DNA from: Parabacteroides sp. Marseille-P3160
GTDB lineage: Bacteria > Bacteroidota > Bacteroidia > Bacteroidales > Tannerellaceae
Direction of reading: 5' to 3'
Assembly (NCBI RefSeq): GCF_900162725.1
Contig: NZ_LT799418.1
Location: 2,561,845 to 2,604,763, forward strand
DNA: 42,919 nt
Made by a program: the position numbers and the translations under genes. Under the pieces are notes generated by a model that was not told the origin of the DNA, did not search any database, and worked only from the letters and a program-made list of their open reading frames with translations. Shown here piece after piece: positions 35,551 through 42,919 of this stretch; position 1 is the stretch's first letter, and the number at the start of each line of letters is the position of its first letter.

Positions 35551-36186
35551 TTATCGTAAATCAATAATTTCCGCGTTGGGGTAGTTATTTTCCCTAAAAA
35601 CAAATGTCGCGTCGGCTTGGTTTATGCCGGTCTGGATCTTATTGATGCGGATTGTGCTTTGTAGTCCGTTTTTTGCGTTGATAATGACACTGGTAGGCAG
35701 GTTATTGTTTTTTTCTATTTGCAGTTCGATTTTCTCAATATCCTTTCCGCTTTTCGGCGTTAAAACGATGTCATAGGCCGCTTTTCCGTTCGGCGCCGTA
35801 CTTTGTCCTTTGTATGTGGCTTTGTACCCATTCTTATAGGATTTTAAGATCAGCATCGGATTGATCTGCTGCAATTCTTCTCCCGTAGGAGTAGTGACAT
35901 TCACTTCATCCGTCCGCTCCATATAAGTCCATTGCGTCTTTCCGTCGAACCAGACTTGCATATCCGGGGTGGAATAATGGAATTTATTCCCCTTCATACT
36001 GATGGTTCCTTCGAAGCTCTCGGAGATTTTTTGTTTGTCCGAACGGGCATGCATGCTGAAGGTCGCCTTGATCCCGTTGGACTGTTCATAGGCTTGCGCC
36101 GCTTTGTCTAAAATGCCATCGGCATTTTGCGCTGTCGCCGGATAAATAAAAAGGCCTATGAATAAAGCTATAACTAATTGTTTCAT
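35551..36186 (-). CDS. LolA-like outer-membrane lipoprotein carrier
   Basis: A 211-residue periplasmic protein with signal peptide (MKQLVIALFIGLFIYPATAQ). The body matches the LolA-type half-barrel: ILDKAAQAYEQSNGIKATFS, FEGTISMKGNKFHYSTPDMQ, WFDGKTQWTYMERTDEVNVT, and a C-terminal TFVFRENNYPNAEIIDLR. LolA ferries lipoproteins from the inner to the outer membrane, which fits a genus rich in surface lipoproteins such as SusD. It starts 5 bases after the ftsK stop codon and so is co-transcribed. Confidence 0.9.
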   Translation of the reverse strand: MKQLVIALFIGLFIYPATAQNADGILDKAAQAYEQSNGIKATFSMHARSDKQKISESFEGTISMKGNKFHYSTPDMQVWFDGKTQWTYMERTDEVNVTTPTGEELQQINPMLILKSYKNGYKATYKGQSTAPNGKAAYDIVLTPKSGKDIEKIELQIEKNNNLPTSVIINAKNGLQSTIRINKIQTGINQADATFVFRENNYPNAEIIDLR

Positions 36187-36191
36187 CTTTC

Positions 36192-38609
36192 CTATTTTAA
36201 AGAATTAAGTTTCTGTTCCAAGGTATATTCGTCCTGTATCAAGACCTGCCGGGCCTTGCTTCCCTCATAAGGCCCTACGACCTGGGCGGCCTCCAGTTGA
36301 TCCATCAGCCGTCCGGCGCGATTGTAACCGATCGAAAATTTGCGCTGGATCAAGGAAGTAGAGCCTTGCTGCTGAATCACGATCAGCCGCGCCGCCTCAT
36401 TGAACAGCGGATCCCGCTCGGAGAGATCCACGCTGCCGGGCATTTTCTCCCCGTCATTCTCCCCGACATATTCCGGCAGTTCGAAAGCTGTCGGATAGCC
36501 GGGTTGCTCACCGATGAAGGAAGCGATCTTTTCCACTTCCGGCGTGTCGACAAAAGCGCACTGGACGCGTGTCATGTCGTTACCCTGTGAAAAGAGCAGG
36601 TCGCCGCGTCCGATTAACTGGTTGGCTCCCGGAGAATCCAGAATGGTGCGGGAGTCGATCATAGAGGATACCCGAAAGGCTACCCGCGCGGGGAAGTTGG
36701 CCTTGATCGTTCCGGTAATGATATTGGTAGACGGCCGTTGTGTCGCGATCACCATGTGAATCCCGACGGCGCGCGCCTTTTGGGCGATACGTGCAATCGG
36801 CAATTCGATTTCTTTCCCTGCCGTCATGATCAGATCGCCGAACTCATCGATGATGACTACGATATACGGCATGTATTTATGTCCTTTTTCCGGATTCAAA
36901 TGACGGCTGATGAACTTCGTGTTATATTCTTTTATGTTGCGGGTATGCGCTTTCATCAGCAAATCATACCGGTCGTCCATTTCCTTGCAGAGGGAATTCA
37001 ACGTTTGGATCACTTTCGTAAAATCGGTAATGATCGCCTTGTCCTCTCCCGGAAGTTTCGCCAGGTAATGGCGTTCGATTTCCGCATAAATGCTGAATTC
37101 GACCATCTTTGGGTCTACCAGCACGAACTTCAATTCGGCCGGGTGCTTTTTGTACAGCAGGGATGTAATGATTGCATTCAGTCCGACCGATTTTCCCTGT
37201 CCAGTAGCGCCGGCCACCAACAGGTGGGGCATCTTGCAGAGATCGAACATGAAGATCTCATTTGTAATCGTTTTCCCCAAGGCTACCGGCAGGTCGTATT
37301 TACATTCCATAAACCTGCGGGAGGCGATGACCGATTGCATTGATACGATTTGCGGATCCTTGTTCGGCACTTCGATACCGATCGTTCCCTTTCCAGGCAT
37401 TGGTGCGATGATACGGATACCAAGCGCCGAAAGGCTAAGGGCGATGTCGTCTTCCAGATTCCGTATCTTCGAAATACGGACACCGGCGTCGGGGATGACT
37501 TCGTACAGAGTGATCGTCGGCCCTACGGTCGCTTTGATCGAGGCGATGCTGATGCCGAAGTTTTCCAGCGTCTGCTTAATGCGTTTCTGATTGTTGGATT
37601 GCTCTTCCATATCGACCTGATGTTCGCTCTGGTCGTATTTCTTCAGCAACTCGAGCGTCGGGAAATGAAAGTGGGACAAGTCCAGGCGCGGATCGTAGAC
37701 TCCCAGCTGGGAAGCATCGTATTTGTCATCGTCCGCCGGTACCTCGATGGAGAACTCGACTCCGTCTTCTTCTTGTTTCTCACTGATTGTTTCGTTTTTA
37801 TCCGGCAGAAGATCCTCTGTCTCATAACTTTCTTCTTCTTCCGGGAGGATAACCGTAAATTCTTCGTCTTCCTCTTCCGAGGCCGGAACATTCGTTCTCT
37901 TTACGTCACCGGCATCGTCCGGAATGTTTTTTTCCTCTTCCTCTTCCTCTGTCTGTACCTTTTCCCGGGAATTGAACCTGAGCCAGCGAAATGAAAAGAA
38001 GCGTTGCAGGATGGGTACCGTCTTTTTACTTGCGCAGATAGTGATAATCAGGAAACTGCCCAGTAAAACAAGAACTGTTCCGGGGATACCGATATTTTTA
38101 ATTAGGAATTCACTCAGGAAATAGCCATGTTGCCCGCCTAAGTAAATAAAGGTATCTTCGTAACCCTTTATAAAAAAGAAGGCGAAGAAGAGGGAACCCC
38201 AGATGATAAGCGCCGCACTGAAAAGAAAAGATTTAAGCAAGGGTATTTTGGATAGTTTCATTAACCGGGTGCCTACAACTCCAAGGAAAAACAAGATGAT
38301 AAACGAGGAGATACCGAACCAGCGGTTCATCAACAGATCCGAAAGATAGGCTCCGCGAACTCCCGTCCAGTTTTCTACAGTACCCTTGTTCATCAACAGA
38401 TCGCCCAGGGGGACATTCTCTATTTTACTTTGGTCGGCTCCTCCGGTAAAAAAGAAAGAGATGAGAGCCAATCCGATGTAGATTGTACAGATACAAATAA
38501 TCAACCCGATTACGAAATGAGTTCTCTCACTGGTAAGGAAAAGTTTTACCGTTCCCGGTTCCTTGACACGGCCGGATTTCGGCTTTGTCGTCGTATTTTG
38601 TTTTGCCAT
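36192..38609 (-). CDS. ftsK: DNA translocase FtsK/SpoIIIE
   Basis: An 805-residue inner-membrane motor that moves chromosome ends through the septum. ATG at 38609 (MAKQNTTTKPKSGRVKEPG) is chosen over an open frame reaching 38762, because a -7 box lies at 38634-38641 and the extra residues are unlike the family. Four membrane helices occupy about residues 30-200. A very acidic linker follows (EEEEEE near residue 225), then the motor with Walker A GATGQGKS (about residue 465), Walker B VVIIDEFGDL, and IARIAQKARAVGIHMVIATQ. The C-terminal gamma winged helix (STSLIQRKFSIGYNRAGRLM) should read polar KOPS-like DNA sites. lolA and trxB follow in the operon. Confidence 0.96.
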   Translation of the reverse strand: MAKQNTTTKPKSGRVKEPGTVKLFLTSERTHFVIGLIICICTIYIGLALISFFFTGGADQSKIENVPLGDLLMNKGTVENWTGVRGAYLSDLLMNRWFGISSFIILFFLGVVGTRLMKLSKIPLLKSFLFSAALIIWGSLFFAFFFIKGYEDTFIYLGGQHGYFLSEFLIKNIGIPGTVLVLLGSFLIITICASKKTVPILQRFFSFRWLRFNSREKVQTEEEEEEKNIPDDAGDVKRTNVPASEEEDEEFTVILPEEEESYETEDLLPDKNETISEKQEEDGVEFSIEVPADDDKYDASQLGVYDPRLDLSHFHFPTLELLKKYDQSEHQVDMEEQSNNQKRIKQTLENFGISIASIKATVGPTITLYEVIPDAGVRISKIRNLEDDIALSLSALGIRIIAPMPGKGTIGIEVPNKDPQIVSMQSVIASRRFMECKYDLPVALGKTITNEIFMFDLCKMPHLLVAGATGQGKSVGLNAIITSLLYKKHPAELKFVLVDPKMVEFSIYAEIERHYLAKLPGEDKAIITDFTKVIQTLNSLCKEMDDRYDLLMKAHTRNIKEYNTKFISRHLNPEKGHKYMPYIVVIIDEFGDLIMTAGKEIELPIARIAQKARAVGIHMVIATQRPSTNIITGTIKANFPARVAFRVSSMIDSRTILDSPGANQLIGRGDLLFSQGNDMTRVQCAFVDTPEVEKIASFIGEQPGYPTAFELPEYVGENDGEKMPGSVDLSERDPLFNEAARLIVIQQQGSTSLIQRKFSIGYNRAGRLMDQLEAAQVVGPYEGSKARQVLIQDEYTLEQKLNSLK

Positions 38610-38633
38610 AGATAGAATTCTTCTATATCTCTG

Positions 38634-38641
38634 CAAAAATA
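38634..38641 (-). promoter_or_regulatory. ftsK promoter -7 box
   Basis: The complement reads TATTTTTG, an exact TAnnTTTG match 24 bases before the chosen ftsK start. It argues against the longer reading frame that begins at 38762. Confidence 0.5.
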
Positions 38642-38743
38642 AGCAGAATAATGAATCCATTCGGCATGTTTCAAGAAAAAGATGTTTTACTTTATAAAAA
38701 GAGAAGGTGAAAGCCCAGGAAGAAAGGCGGGGATAAAAAAGCA

Positions 38744-38818
38744 GATGGTACGACTTTCTCAAGAGGTACCATCCTAACCAAAACCTTAACTATGAAAAAA
38801 TTCAAATAATTGAATTTT
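38744..38818 (+). other. Two hairpins and a five-codon frame in the ftsK-fba spacer
   Basis: GATGGTAC (38744-38751) pairs with GTACCATC (38766-38773), and AAAATTCAA (38797-38805) pairs with TTGAATTTT (38810-38818) around ATAA. Between them a tiny frame ATG-AAA-AAA-TTC-AAA-TAA begins at 38792 after a run of CCAAAACCTTAA. The layout resembles a structured leader or a small RNA for the fba side. The remaining spacer (418 bases between the two start codons) holds no other gene. Confidence 0.4.
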
Positions 38819-38831
38819 ATGAGAGCAAATA

Positions 38832-38861
38832 TACAAATGTTTTTGGGATGTACAAATGTTT
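38832..38861 (+). repeat. Short direct repeat upstream of fba
   Basis: TACAAATGTTT occurs at 38832-38842 and again at 38851-38861, 19 bp apart. It could be a regulator site, or simple AT-rich chance. Confidence 0.35.
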
Positions 38862-39027
38862 GATGCATTTTTCTGGTAAATTTATAAATAAAAGAAAAAG
38901 ACCGGAGTTTTTGATAGAAAACGGAGAAAAGATAGGATTATACTCTTCCTATAATGATAACAAAAGTAAAAAAACGAACTAATCAGATGAAAGTATTGTT
39001 TTATCAATACATTAATTTATAAAAGTT

Positions 39028-40086
39028 ATGGCAAATTCCAAGATTACGCAATTGTTGGGAGATAAAAGCGAATATCTCCTGAGTCATGTGAGCAAAACGA
39101 TTGATAAATCATTGATTCACGCTACCGGTCCGGATGTTATCGATAAACTATGGATTGATACCGATCGCAACATTCCGACATTAAATAATTTGCAACGCCT
39201 TTTCGGACACGGGCGTCTGGCAAACACGGGTTATCTGTCCATCCTTCCTGTCGATCAGGGAATTGAACATACGGCCGGAGCTTCCTTTGCTCCTAATCCT
39301 TTGTATTTTGACCCGGAAAATATTATAAAGCTGGCGATTGAAGCCAATTGCAATGCGGTAGCTACAACCTATGGCGTGCTGGCTTCCGTTGCGCGCAAGT
39401 ATGCACATAAAATTCCGTTCGTAGTAAAGATTAATCACAATGAGTTGTTGACCTATCCGACTTCCTACAATCAGATTCCGTTCGGAACGATCGAAGAAGC
39501 CTGGAACCTGGGAGCAGCCGCAGTCGGCGCTACAATTTATTTCGGCTCGGAAGAAAGCCGTAACCAGATCGTAGAGGTAGCGGAAGCCTTTGAATATGCG
39601 CATGAATTGGGAATGGCTACTATCCTTTGGTGCTACCTCCGCAATAGTGCATTCAAGAAAGACGGTGTAGATTATCATAGTGCAGCCGACCTGACAGGTC
39701 AAGCCAATCATATCGGCGTGACAATAAAAGCGGATATTGTAAAACAGAAACTTCCGACAAATAACGGCGGTTTCACAGCGATTAAGTTCGGCAAGACGAA
39801 TCCCGGCATGTATGACAAATTAACTTCCGAACATCCGATAGATCTTTGCCGTTACCAGGTGGCCAACGGTTACATGGGACGTGTCGGCCTGATTAATTCG
39901 GGTGGCGAATCCCACGGTGCGAGCGACTTGGCGGATGCAGTTTACACAGCAGTCGTTAACAAGCGTGCCGGAGGAATCGGGTTGATCTGCGGACGTAAGG
40001 CCTTCCAGAAACCAATGAAAGATGGCGTCGAGTTGATCCATGCCATTCAGGACGTCTATTTGGATAAAGACATTACGTTAGCTTAA
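39028..40086 (+). CDS. Class I fructose-bisphosphate aldolase (FbaB/DhnA type)
   Basis: A 352-residue cytoplasmic glycolytic enzyme that splits fructose-1,6-bisphosphate. It belongs to the DhnA-like class I group that uses a Schiff-base lysine: [20 protein letters not shown] near residue 70 is the family start of the barrel, and [15 protein letters not shown] supplies a candidate lysine, as does [13 protein letters not shown]. Phosphate-binding turns are visible in [20 protein letters not shown] and [15 protein letters not shown]. It stands alone, with a structured spacer upstream and a strong shared terminator downstream. Confidence 0.93.
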   Translation: MANSKITQLLGDKSEYLLSHVSKTIDKSLIHATGPDVIDKLWIDTDRNIPTLNNLQRLFGHGRLANTGYLSILPVDQGIEHTAGASFAPNPLYFDPENIIKLAIEANCNAVATTYGVLASVARKYAHKIPFVVKINHNELLTYPTSYNQIPFGTIEEAWNLGAAAVGATIYFGSEESRNQIVEVAEAFEYAHELGMATILWCYLRNSAFKKDGVDYHSAADLTGQANHIGVTIKADIVKQKLPTNNGGFTAIKFGKTNPGMYDKLTSEHPIDLCRYQVANGYMGRVGLINSGGESHGASDLADAVYTAVVNKRAGGIGLICGRKAFQKPMKDGVELIHAIQDVYLDKDITLA

Positions 40087-40113
40087 TACACATATTATAA
40101 TATAGTTTTCAAA

Positions 40114-40150
40114 AAAAAATAGGGTGGTTCCGGTAACCGCCCTATTTTTT
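40114..40150. terminator. Bidirectional terminator between fba and trpS
   Basis: The arms 40114-40129 and 40135-40150 pair over 16 positions with one G-U and the loop CCGGT. A-runs on one side and T-runs on the other make it work for both converging genes. Confidence 0.9.
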
Positions 40151-40171
40151 TGATCTTTCCCGTGTCTTTCC

Positions 40172-41167
40172 TTATTTTGCATAAGGCTTGAAACCAATAA
40201 TCTCGCGTACTTCGTTGATGGTCTTGAACGCGTTCGCACGAGATTTCTCCGCTCCCTCCTTCGCGACTTTATCGAGATAAGCGTTATCGGATTCAAATTC
40301 CGTAATGCGTTCCCGTACCGGGGCACAGAAGGCATTGATATCCGCCGCCAACTGTTTTTTCATATCGCCATAGCGTATCTCGCAGGAATTATATTTTTCG
40401 TTGAAATAATCGTAGGTTTCCTTGGAAGAGACAATCTCCATCATGGTGAAGAGGTTCTGGATGACTTCCGGTTTTTCGCTATTCGGAACCGTTGGCCCCG
40501 AATCGGTCACCGCTTTCATCACCTTCTTTTTAATGGTTTGCTCGTCATCTCTCAGATAGATAGCGTTACCTTCGCTTTTCCCCATTTTGCCGGAACCATC
40601 CAGGCCGGGAACTTTCACGGCCTTCTCCGAAAAATGGAAAGAGGCCGGCTCCGGGAAAAATTCCACTCCATAGATGGTATTGAAACGTCGGGCATATTTA
40701 CGCGCCATCTCCATGTTTTGCTCCTGGTCTTTTCCTACCGGCACTTTCAAGGCGCGGTGGACAAGAATATCAGCAGCCATGAGGGAAGGATAGGTTAGTA
40801 GCCCGGCATTGACATTATTCGGTTGCAGGCGCACTTTGTCTTTAAAGGTCGTTACCCGTTCCAATTCACCGAGGTAGGCGTTCATATTCAGATAGAGATA
40901 AAGTTCCAACACTTCCGGTACGTCGCTTTGAGTGTATATAGTCGCCTTCTCAGGATCCAATCCGCAGGCCAAGTATTCCGAAAGTATGGTTTTAACGCTT
41001 TTGCGGATATTTTCCGGGTGAGGATGAGTCGTCAGCGAATGCCAGTCGGCAATAAAGAAGTAGCAATTATATTCGTACTGCATTTTAAGAAAACTTTTTA
41101 CTGCACCGAAATAGTTTCCCAAATGCAGGTTTCCTGTGGGGCGGATTCCGCTTAATACTGTTTCCAT
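40172..41167 (-). CDS. trpS: Tryptophanyl-tRNA synthetase
   Basis: A 331-residue class I aminoacyl-tRNA synthetase that charges tRNA-Trp. The HIGH-like motif is HLGN in SGIRPTGNLHLGNYFGAVKS, and the KMSKS loop is KMGKS in GLDGSGKMGKSEGNAIYLRD. YFFIADWHSLTT and YPSLMAADILVHRALKVPVG are also standard. I chose ATG at 41167 (METVLSG); a TTG at 41188 in the same frame is very near the expected transcription start and is unlikely. The length is normal for the bacterial enzyme. Confidence 0.96.
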   Translation of the reverse strand: METVLSGIRPTGNLHLGNYFGAVKSFLKMQYEYNCYFFIADWHSLTTHPHPENIRKSVKTILSEYLACGLDPEKATIYTQSDVPEVLELYLYLNMNAYLGELERVTTFKDKVRLQPNNVNAGLLTYPSLMAADILVHRALKVPVGKDQEQNMEMARKYARRFNTIYGVEFFPEPASFHFSEKAVKVPGLDGSGKMGKSEGNAIYLRDDEQTIKKKVMKAVTDSGPTVPNSEKPEVIQNLFTMMEIVSSKETYDYFNEKYNSCEIRYGDMKKQLAADINAFCAPVRERITEFESDNAYLDKVAKEGAEKSRANAFKTINEVREIIGFKPYAK

Positions 41168-41192
41168 GTTCTGATTATTCTTTTTCAAGGCA

Positions 41193-41200
41193 CAAAGTTA
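41193..41200 (-). promoter_or_regulatory. trpS promoter -7 box
   Basis: The complement reads TAACTTTG, an exact TAnnTTTG match 26 bases before ATG at 41167. It places the transcript start near 41186 and supports the shorter trpS reading. Confidence 0.55.
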
Positions 41201-41225
41201 ATAAATTTAGCAACAGTATGTAACG

Positions 41226-41246
41226 TTCCGGTCTGAATGACCGGAA
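41226..41246. repeat. Perfect 8-bp hairpin upstream of trpS
   Basis: TTCCGGTC-TGAAT-GACCGGAA lies just upstream of the trpS promoter, where a regulator could bind. It may equally be an extragenic palindrome. Confidence 0.5.
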
Positions 41247-41259
41247 AATTAGGTTAGGC

Positions 41260-41301
41260 GGGAATAAAATAACAGAGGCACAACCTGTTATTTTCATTCC
41301 C
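41260..41301. repeat. Long hairpin between divergent trpS and cls
   Basis: The arms 41260-41275 and 41285-41301 pair fully except for one bulged base, with loop AGGCACAAC. Because the flanking genes point away from each other it is not a terminator of either. Confidence 0.55.
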
Positions 41302-41382
41302 TCCGGACCACTTTTTATTTGGGTCTGGGAAAGCAGTTCGATTTTTATTTGTATTATTGCATTAATAAGATTTAAATAGGCA

Positions 41383-42819
41383 ATGAATATCCCTTTTCTA
41401 TCGAATTCCGTCTCAATACCGGAGTTTATTCTCTGGATAGTTTATGTAGTAACTGTCATCGGCACGCTGTTGGTTGTCGTCTCGGAAAACCGGAATCCGA
41501 TCCGTACACTGGCATGGGTGTTGGTGTTGGTTTTCCTACCGGCAGTGGGTATTGTGTTTTTCTACTTCTTCGGACAAAACAACCGGAAGAAAAAGGCGGT
41601 ATCCATTAATTACAAAAAATTATCGAAGGATATTTCTTTTGAAGGATTATTCGATAAACATCCTCCGAAGGTACAGCCGAATTACGAAACGTTGTCCGTT
41701 TTGTTGGAAAGAAACAGTAATGCCTTGCTTTTACAGGGGAGCCGGGTCGAGGTGATTACGCACGGACACCGGAAATTTGAACTTCTGCTGGAGGATATTG
41801 AAAAGGCGAGTCATCATATCCATATGGAGTATTTTATTTTTCAGAATGATATGACGGGAAAGAAGATAAAGGAGGCTTTGATGAGAAAGGCGGCCGAAGG
41901 GGTAGAAGTACGTTTCCTGTATGATAACGTAGCGAATACACGTGTACCGCCCAGTTTCTATAAAGAGATGAGACGGGCGGGTGTGATCGTTTCCCCTTTC
42001 CTGAAAGTCTTTTTACCTTGGCTCCGTAGCAAGGTGAATTACCGGAATCACCGGAAAGTGGTGGTGATCGACGGGAAAATCGGCTATATCGGAGGGATGA
42101 ATGTCGGGGATACTTACGCCATGAGTCCGATCTGGCGGGACACTCATCTCCGCATCGAGGGAAAAGGCGTTTACGGGTTGCAGGCTAATTTCCTGCTGGA
42201 CTGGTATTCTTCAGGAGAGAAAAAGGTAGATAATTACGTTTCCTATTTTCCTTACTGCCCGAATTACTCGAATAATCTTTTGCAGATTGTACCGGGCGGG
42301 CCCGATTCAGCCTGGCCGAATTTGTTGCAGGCAACGGTGCGCCTGGTCATCCTGGCAAAGCACTATCTATATATACAGACTCCTTATTTTTTGCCGACCG
42401 ATTCTCTTTTCCAGGCCCTCATCTCGGCTGCATTGGCCGGAGTGGATGTGCGTCTGATGGTTTCCCGTAAATCCGACTCTTCTTATGTGGATCCGGCGGC
42501 GAAATCCTATTATGCAGAATTGCTGCGCGCCGGGCTGAAGATTTATGAACATCAACAGGATTTTATCCATGCAAAGACGATTGTTTCGGACGATTATCTG
42601 TCCGTCATCGGCTCGGCGAATATGGACTTCCGGAGTTTCGAATCCAATTTCGAAATCAATTGTTATCTTTACGACACGGAGATTGCCCGGAAAAACAAGG
42701 CTGTTTTCCTGGAAGACATGAAGGGATGCAGCGAAATTCTGCTCGATGAGTGGGAGCAGCGTCCCTGGTGGAAAAAGATGATCGAATCGGTGATGCGTCT
42801 CTTTGCTCCTTTGTTCTGA
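41383..42819 (+). CDS. cls: Cardiolipin synthase (phospholipase D type)
   Basis: A 478-residue inner-membrane enzyme that joins two phosphatidylglycerol molecules into cardiolipin. Two N-terminal membrane helices (IPEFILWIVYVVTVIGTLLV and TLAWVLVLVFLPAVGIVFFY) are typical of the family. Two HKD catalytic motifs follow: HRKVVVID in NYRNHRKVVVIDGKIGYIGG, and HAKTIVSD in DFIHAKTIVSDDYLSVIGSA, each with its trailing GGMN or GSANMD segment. The length matches bacterial Cls. It is divergent from trpS and converges on the partial gene at the right edge. Confidence 0.95.
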   Translation: MNIPFLSNSVSIPEFILWIVYVVTVIGTLLVVVSENRNPIRTLAWVLVLVFLPAVGIVFFYFFGQNNRKKKAVSINYKKLSKDISFEGLFDKHPPKVQPNYETLSVLLERNSNALLLQGSRVEVITHGHRKFELLLEDIEKASHHIHMEYFIFQNDMTGKKIKEALMRKAAEGVEVRFLYDNVANTRVPPSFYKEMRRAGVIVSPFLKVFLPWLRSKVNYRNHRKVVVIDGKIGYIGGMNVGDTYAMSPIWRDTHLRIEGKGVYGLQANFLLDWYSSGEKKVDNYVSYFPYCPNYSNNLLQIVPGGPDSAWPNLLQATVRLVILAKHYLYIQTPYFLPTDSLFQALISAALAGVDVRLMVSRKSDSSYVDPAAKSYYAELLRAGLKIYEHQQDFIHAKTIVSDDYLSVIGSANMDFRSFESNFEINCYLYDTEIARKNKAVFLEDMKGCSEILLDEWEQRPWWKKMIESVMRLFAPLF

Positions 42820-42834
42820 AGGAAACGGCGGGTA

Positions 42835-42919
42835 TCAAGGCAGATAACGAACGATGGCGGCCATTGCTTGTTCGACATACCGAGGGCCATTGCGGAGTGC
42901 TTCTTCAAGAGGCATCGGG
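42835..42919 (-). CDS. 3' end of an unidentified gene
   Basis: The last 27 codons of a leftward gene that enters from the right edge; TGA is at 42835-42837. The visible end is PMPLEEALRNGPRYVEQAM followed by AAIVRYLP. The pattern PLEEAxRxxxxYVxxA resembles the end of ThiD-like pyrimidine kinases, but the piece is too short to name. It converges on cls with 15 bases between the stops. Confidence 0.55.
   Translation of the reverse strand, partial: PMPLEEALRNGPRYVEQAMAAIVRYLP

Noticed and set aside
36192-38762. Longer FtsK starting at 38762
   Set aside because: The added 51 residues are unlike the family, and a promoter box lies inside that part at 38634-38641.
41165-41301. T-box riboswitch ahead of trpS
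   Set aside because: The leader from the predicted start is only about 20 bases, and no specifier or antiterminator elements are seen.

Overview
The window comes from a member of the Bacteroidales, most likely Parabacteroides or a close relative of the Tannerellaceae. Three things point there: two SusC/SusD outer-membrane pairs, repeated -7 promoter boxes of the Bacteroidetes form TAnnTTTG with A-rich translation starts instead of Shine-Dalgarno sites, and a housekeeping set typical of the order (ftsK-lolA-trxB, fumC, class I aldolase, trpS, cls, hcp). The genus is an inference. I see no rRNA, tRNA, CRISPR array, transposase or integrase.

Layout. Positions 1-3326 hold the end of a first SusC/SusD locus read leftward, divergent from an AraC-type regulator (3607-4485). 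Positions 4609-10827 carry a broken MFS transporter, a secreted M16 metallopeptidase, a sodium/solute symporter, a small secreted coiled-coil protein and a Crp/Fnr regulator. Positions 10897-25097 are a leftward, visibly AT-richer block: a sulfatase (23425-24825) under its own promoter, then a long operon susC, susD, sulfatase, sulfatase fragment, sulfatase, rhodanese-thioredoxin fusion, YeiH-type putative sulfate exporter and a secreted DUF4350-type protein. Positions 25233-30034 hold hcp, a metallophosphoesterase/PQQ-propeller fusion and a beta-lactamase-fold hydrolase. A 783-base spacer packed with palindromic repeats follows. Positions 30818-42919 are core genes: fumC, a GHL10 glycosidase, gdpD, trxB, lolA, ftsK, fba, trpS, cls and the end of one unidentified gene.

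How the genes work together. The 10.9-25.1 kb block reads as a sulfated-glycan utilisation locus: SusC/SusD take up the glycan, secreted sulfatases remove sulfate, and the last three genes look like a sulfur or redox handling tail. All three sulfatases carry serine instead of cysteine at the formylglycine position, so they should depend on an anaerobic sulfatase-maturating enzyme (anSME) encoded elsewhere. The lone sulfatase and the susC operon share a duplicated control module: two direct repeats 22 bp apart, at one fixed distance from a -7-like box, followed by a hairpin with a T-run. This indicates one regulator for both. The best candidates for something undescribed are this duplicated promoter-plus-hairpin module, the sulfatase operon with its sulfur tail, and the tandem 22-bp palindromes at 30555-30642.
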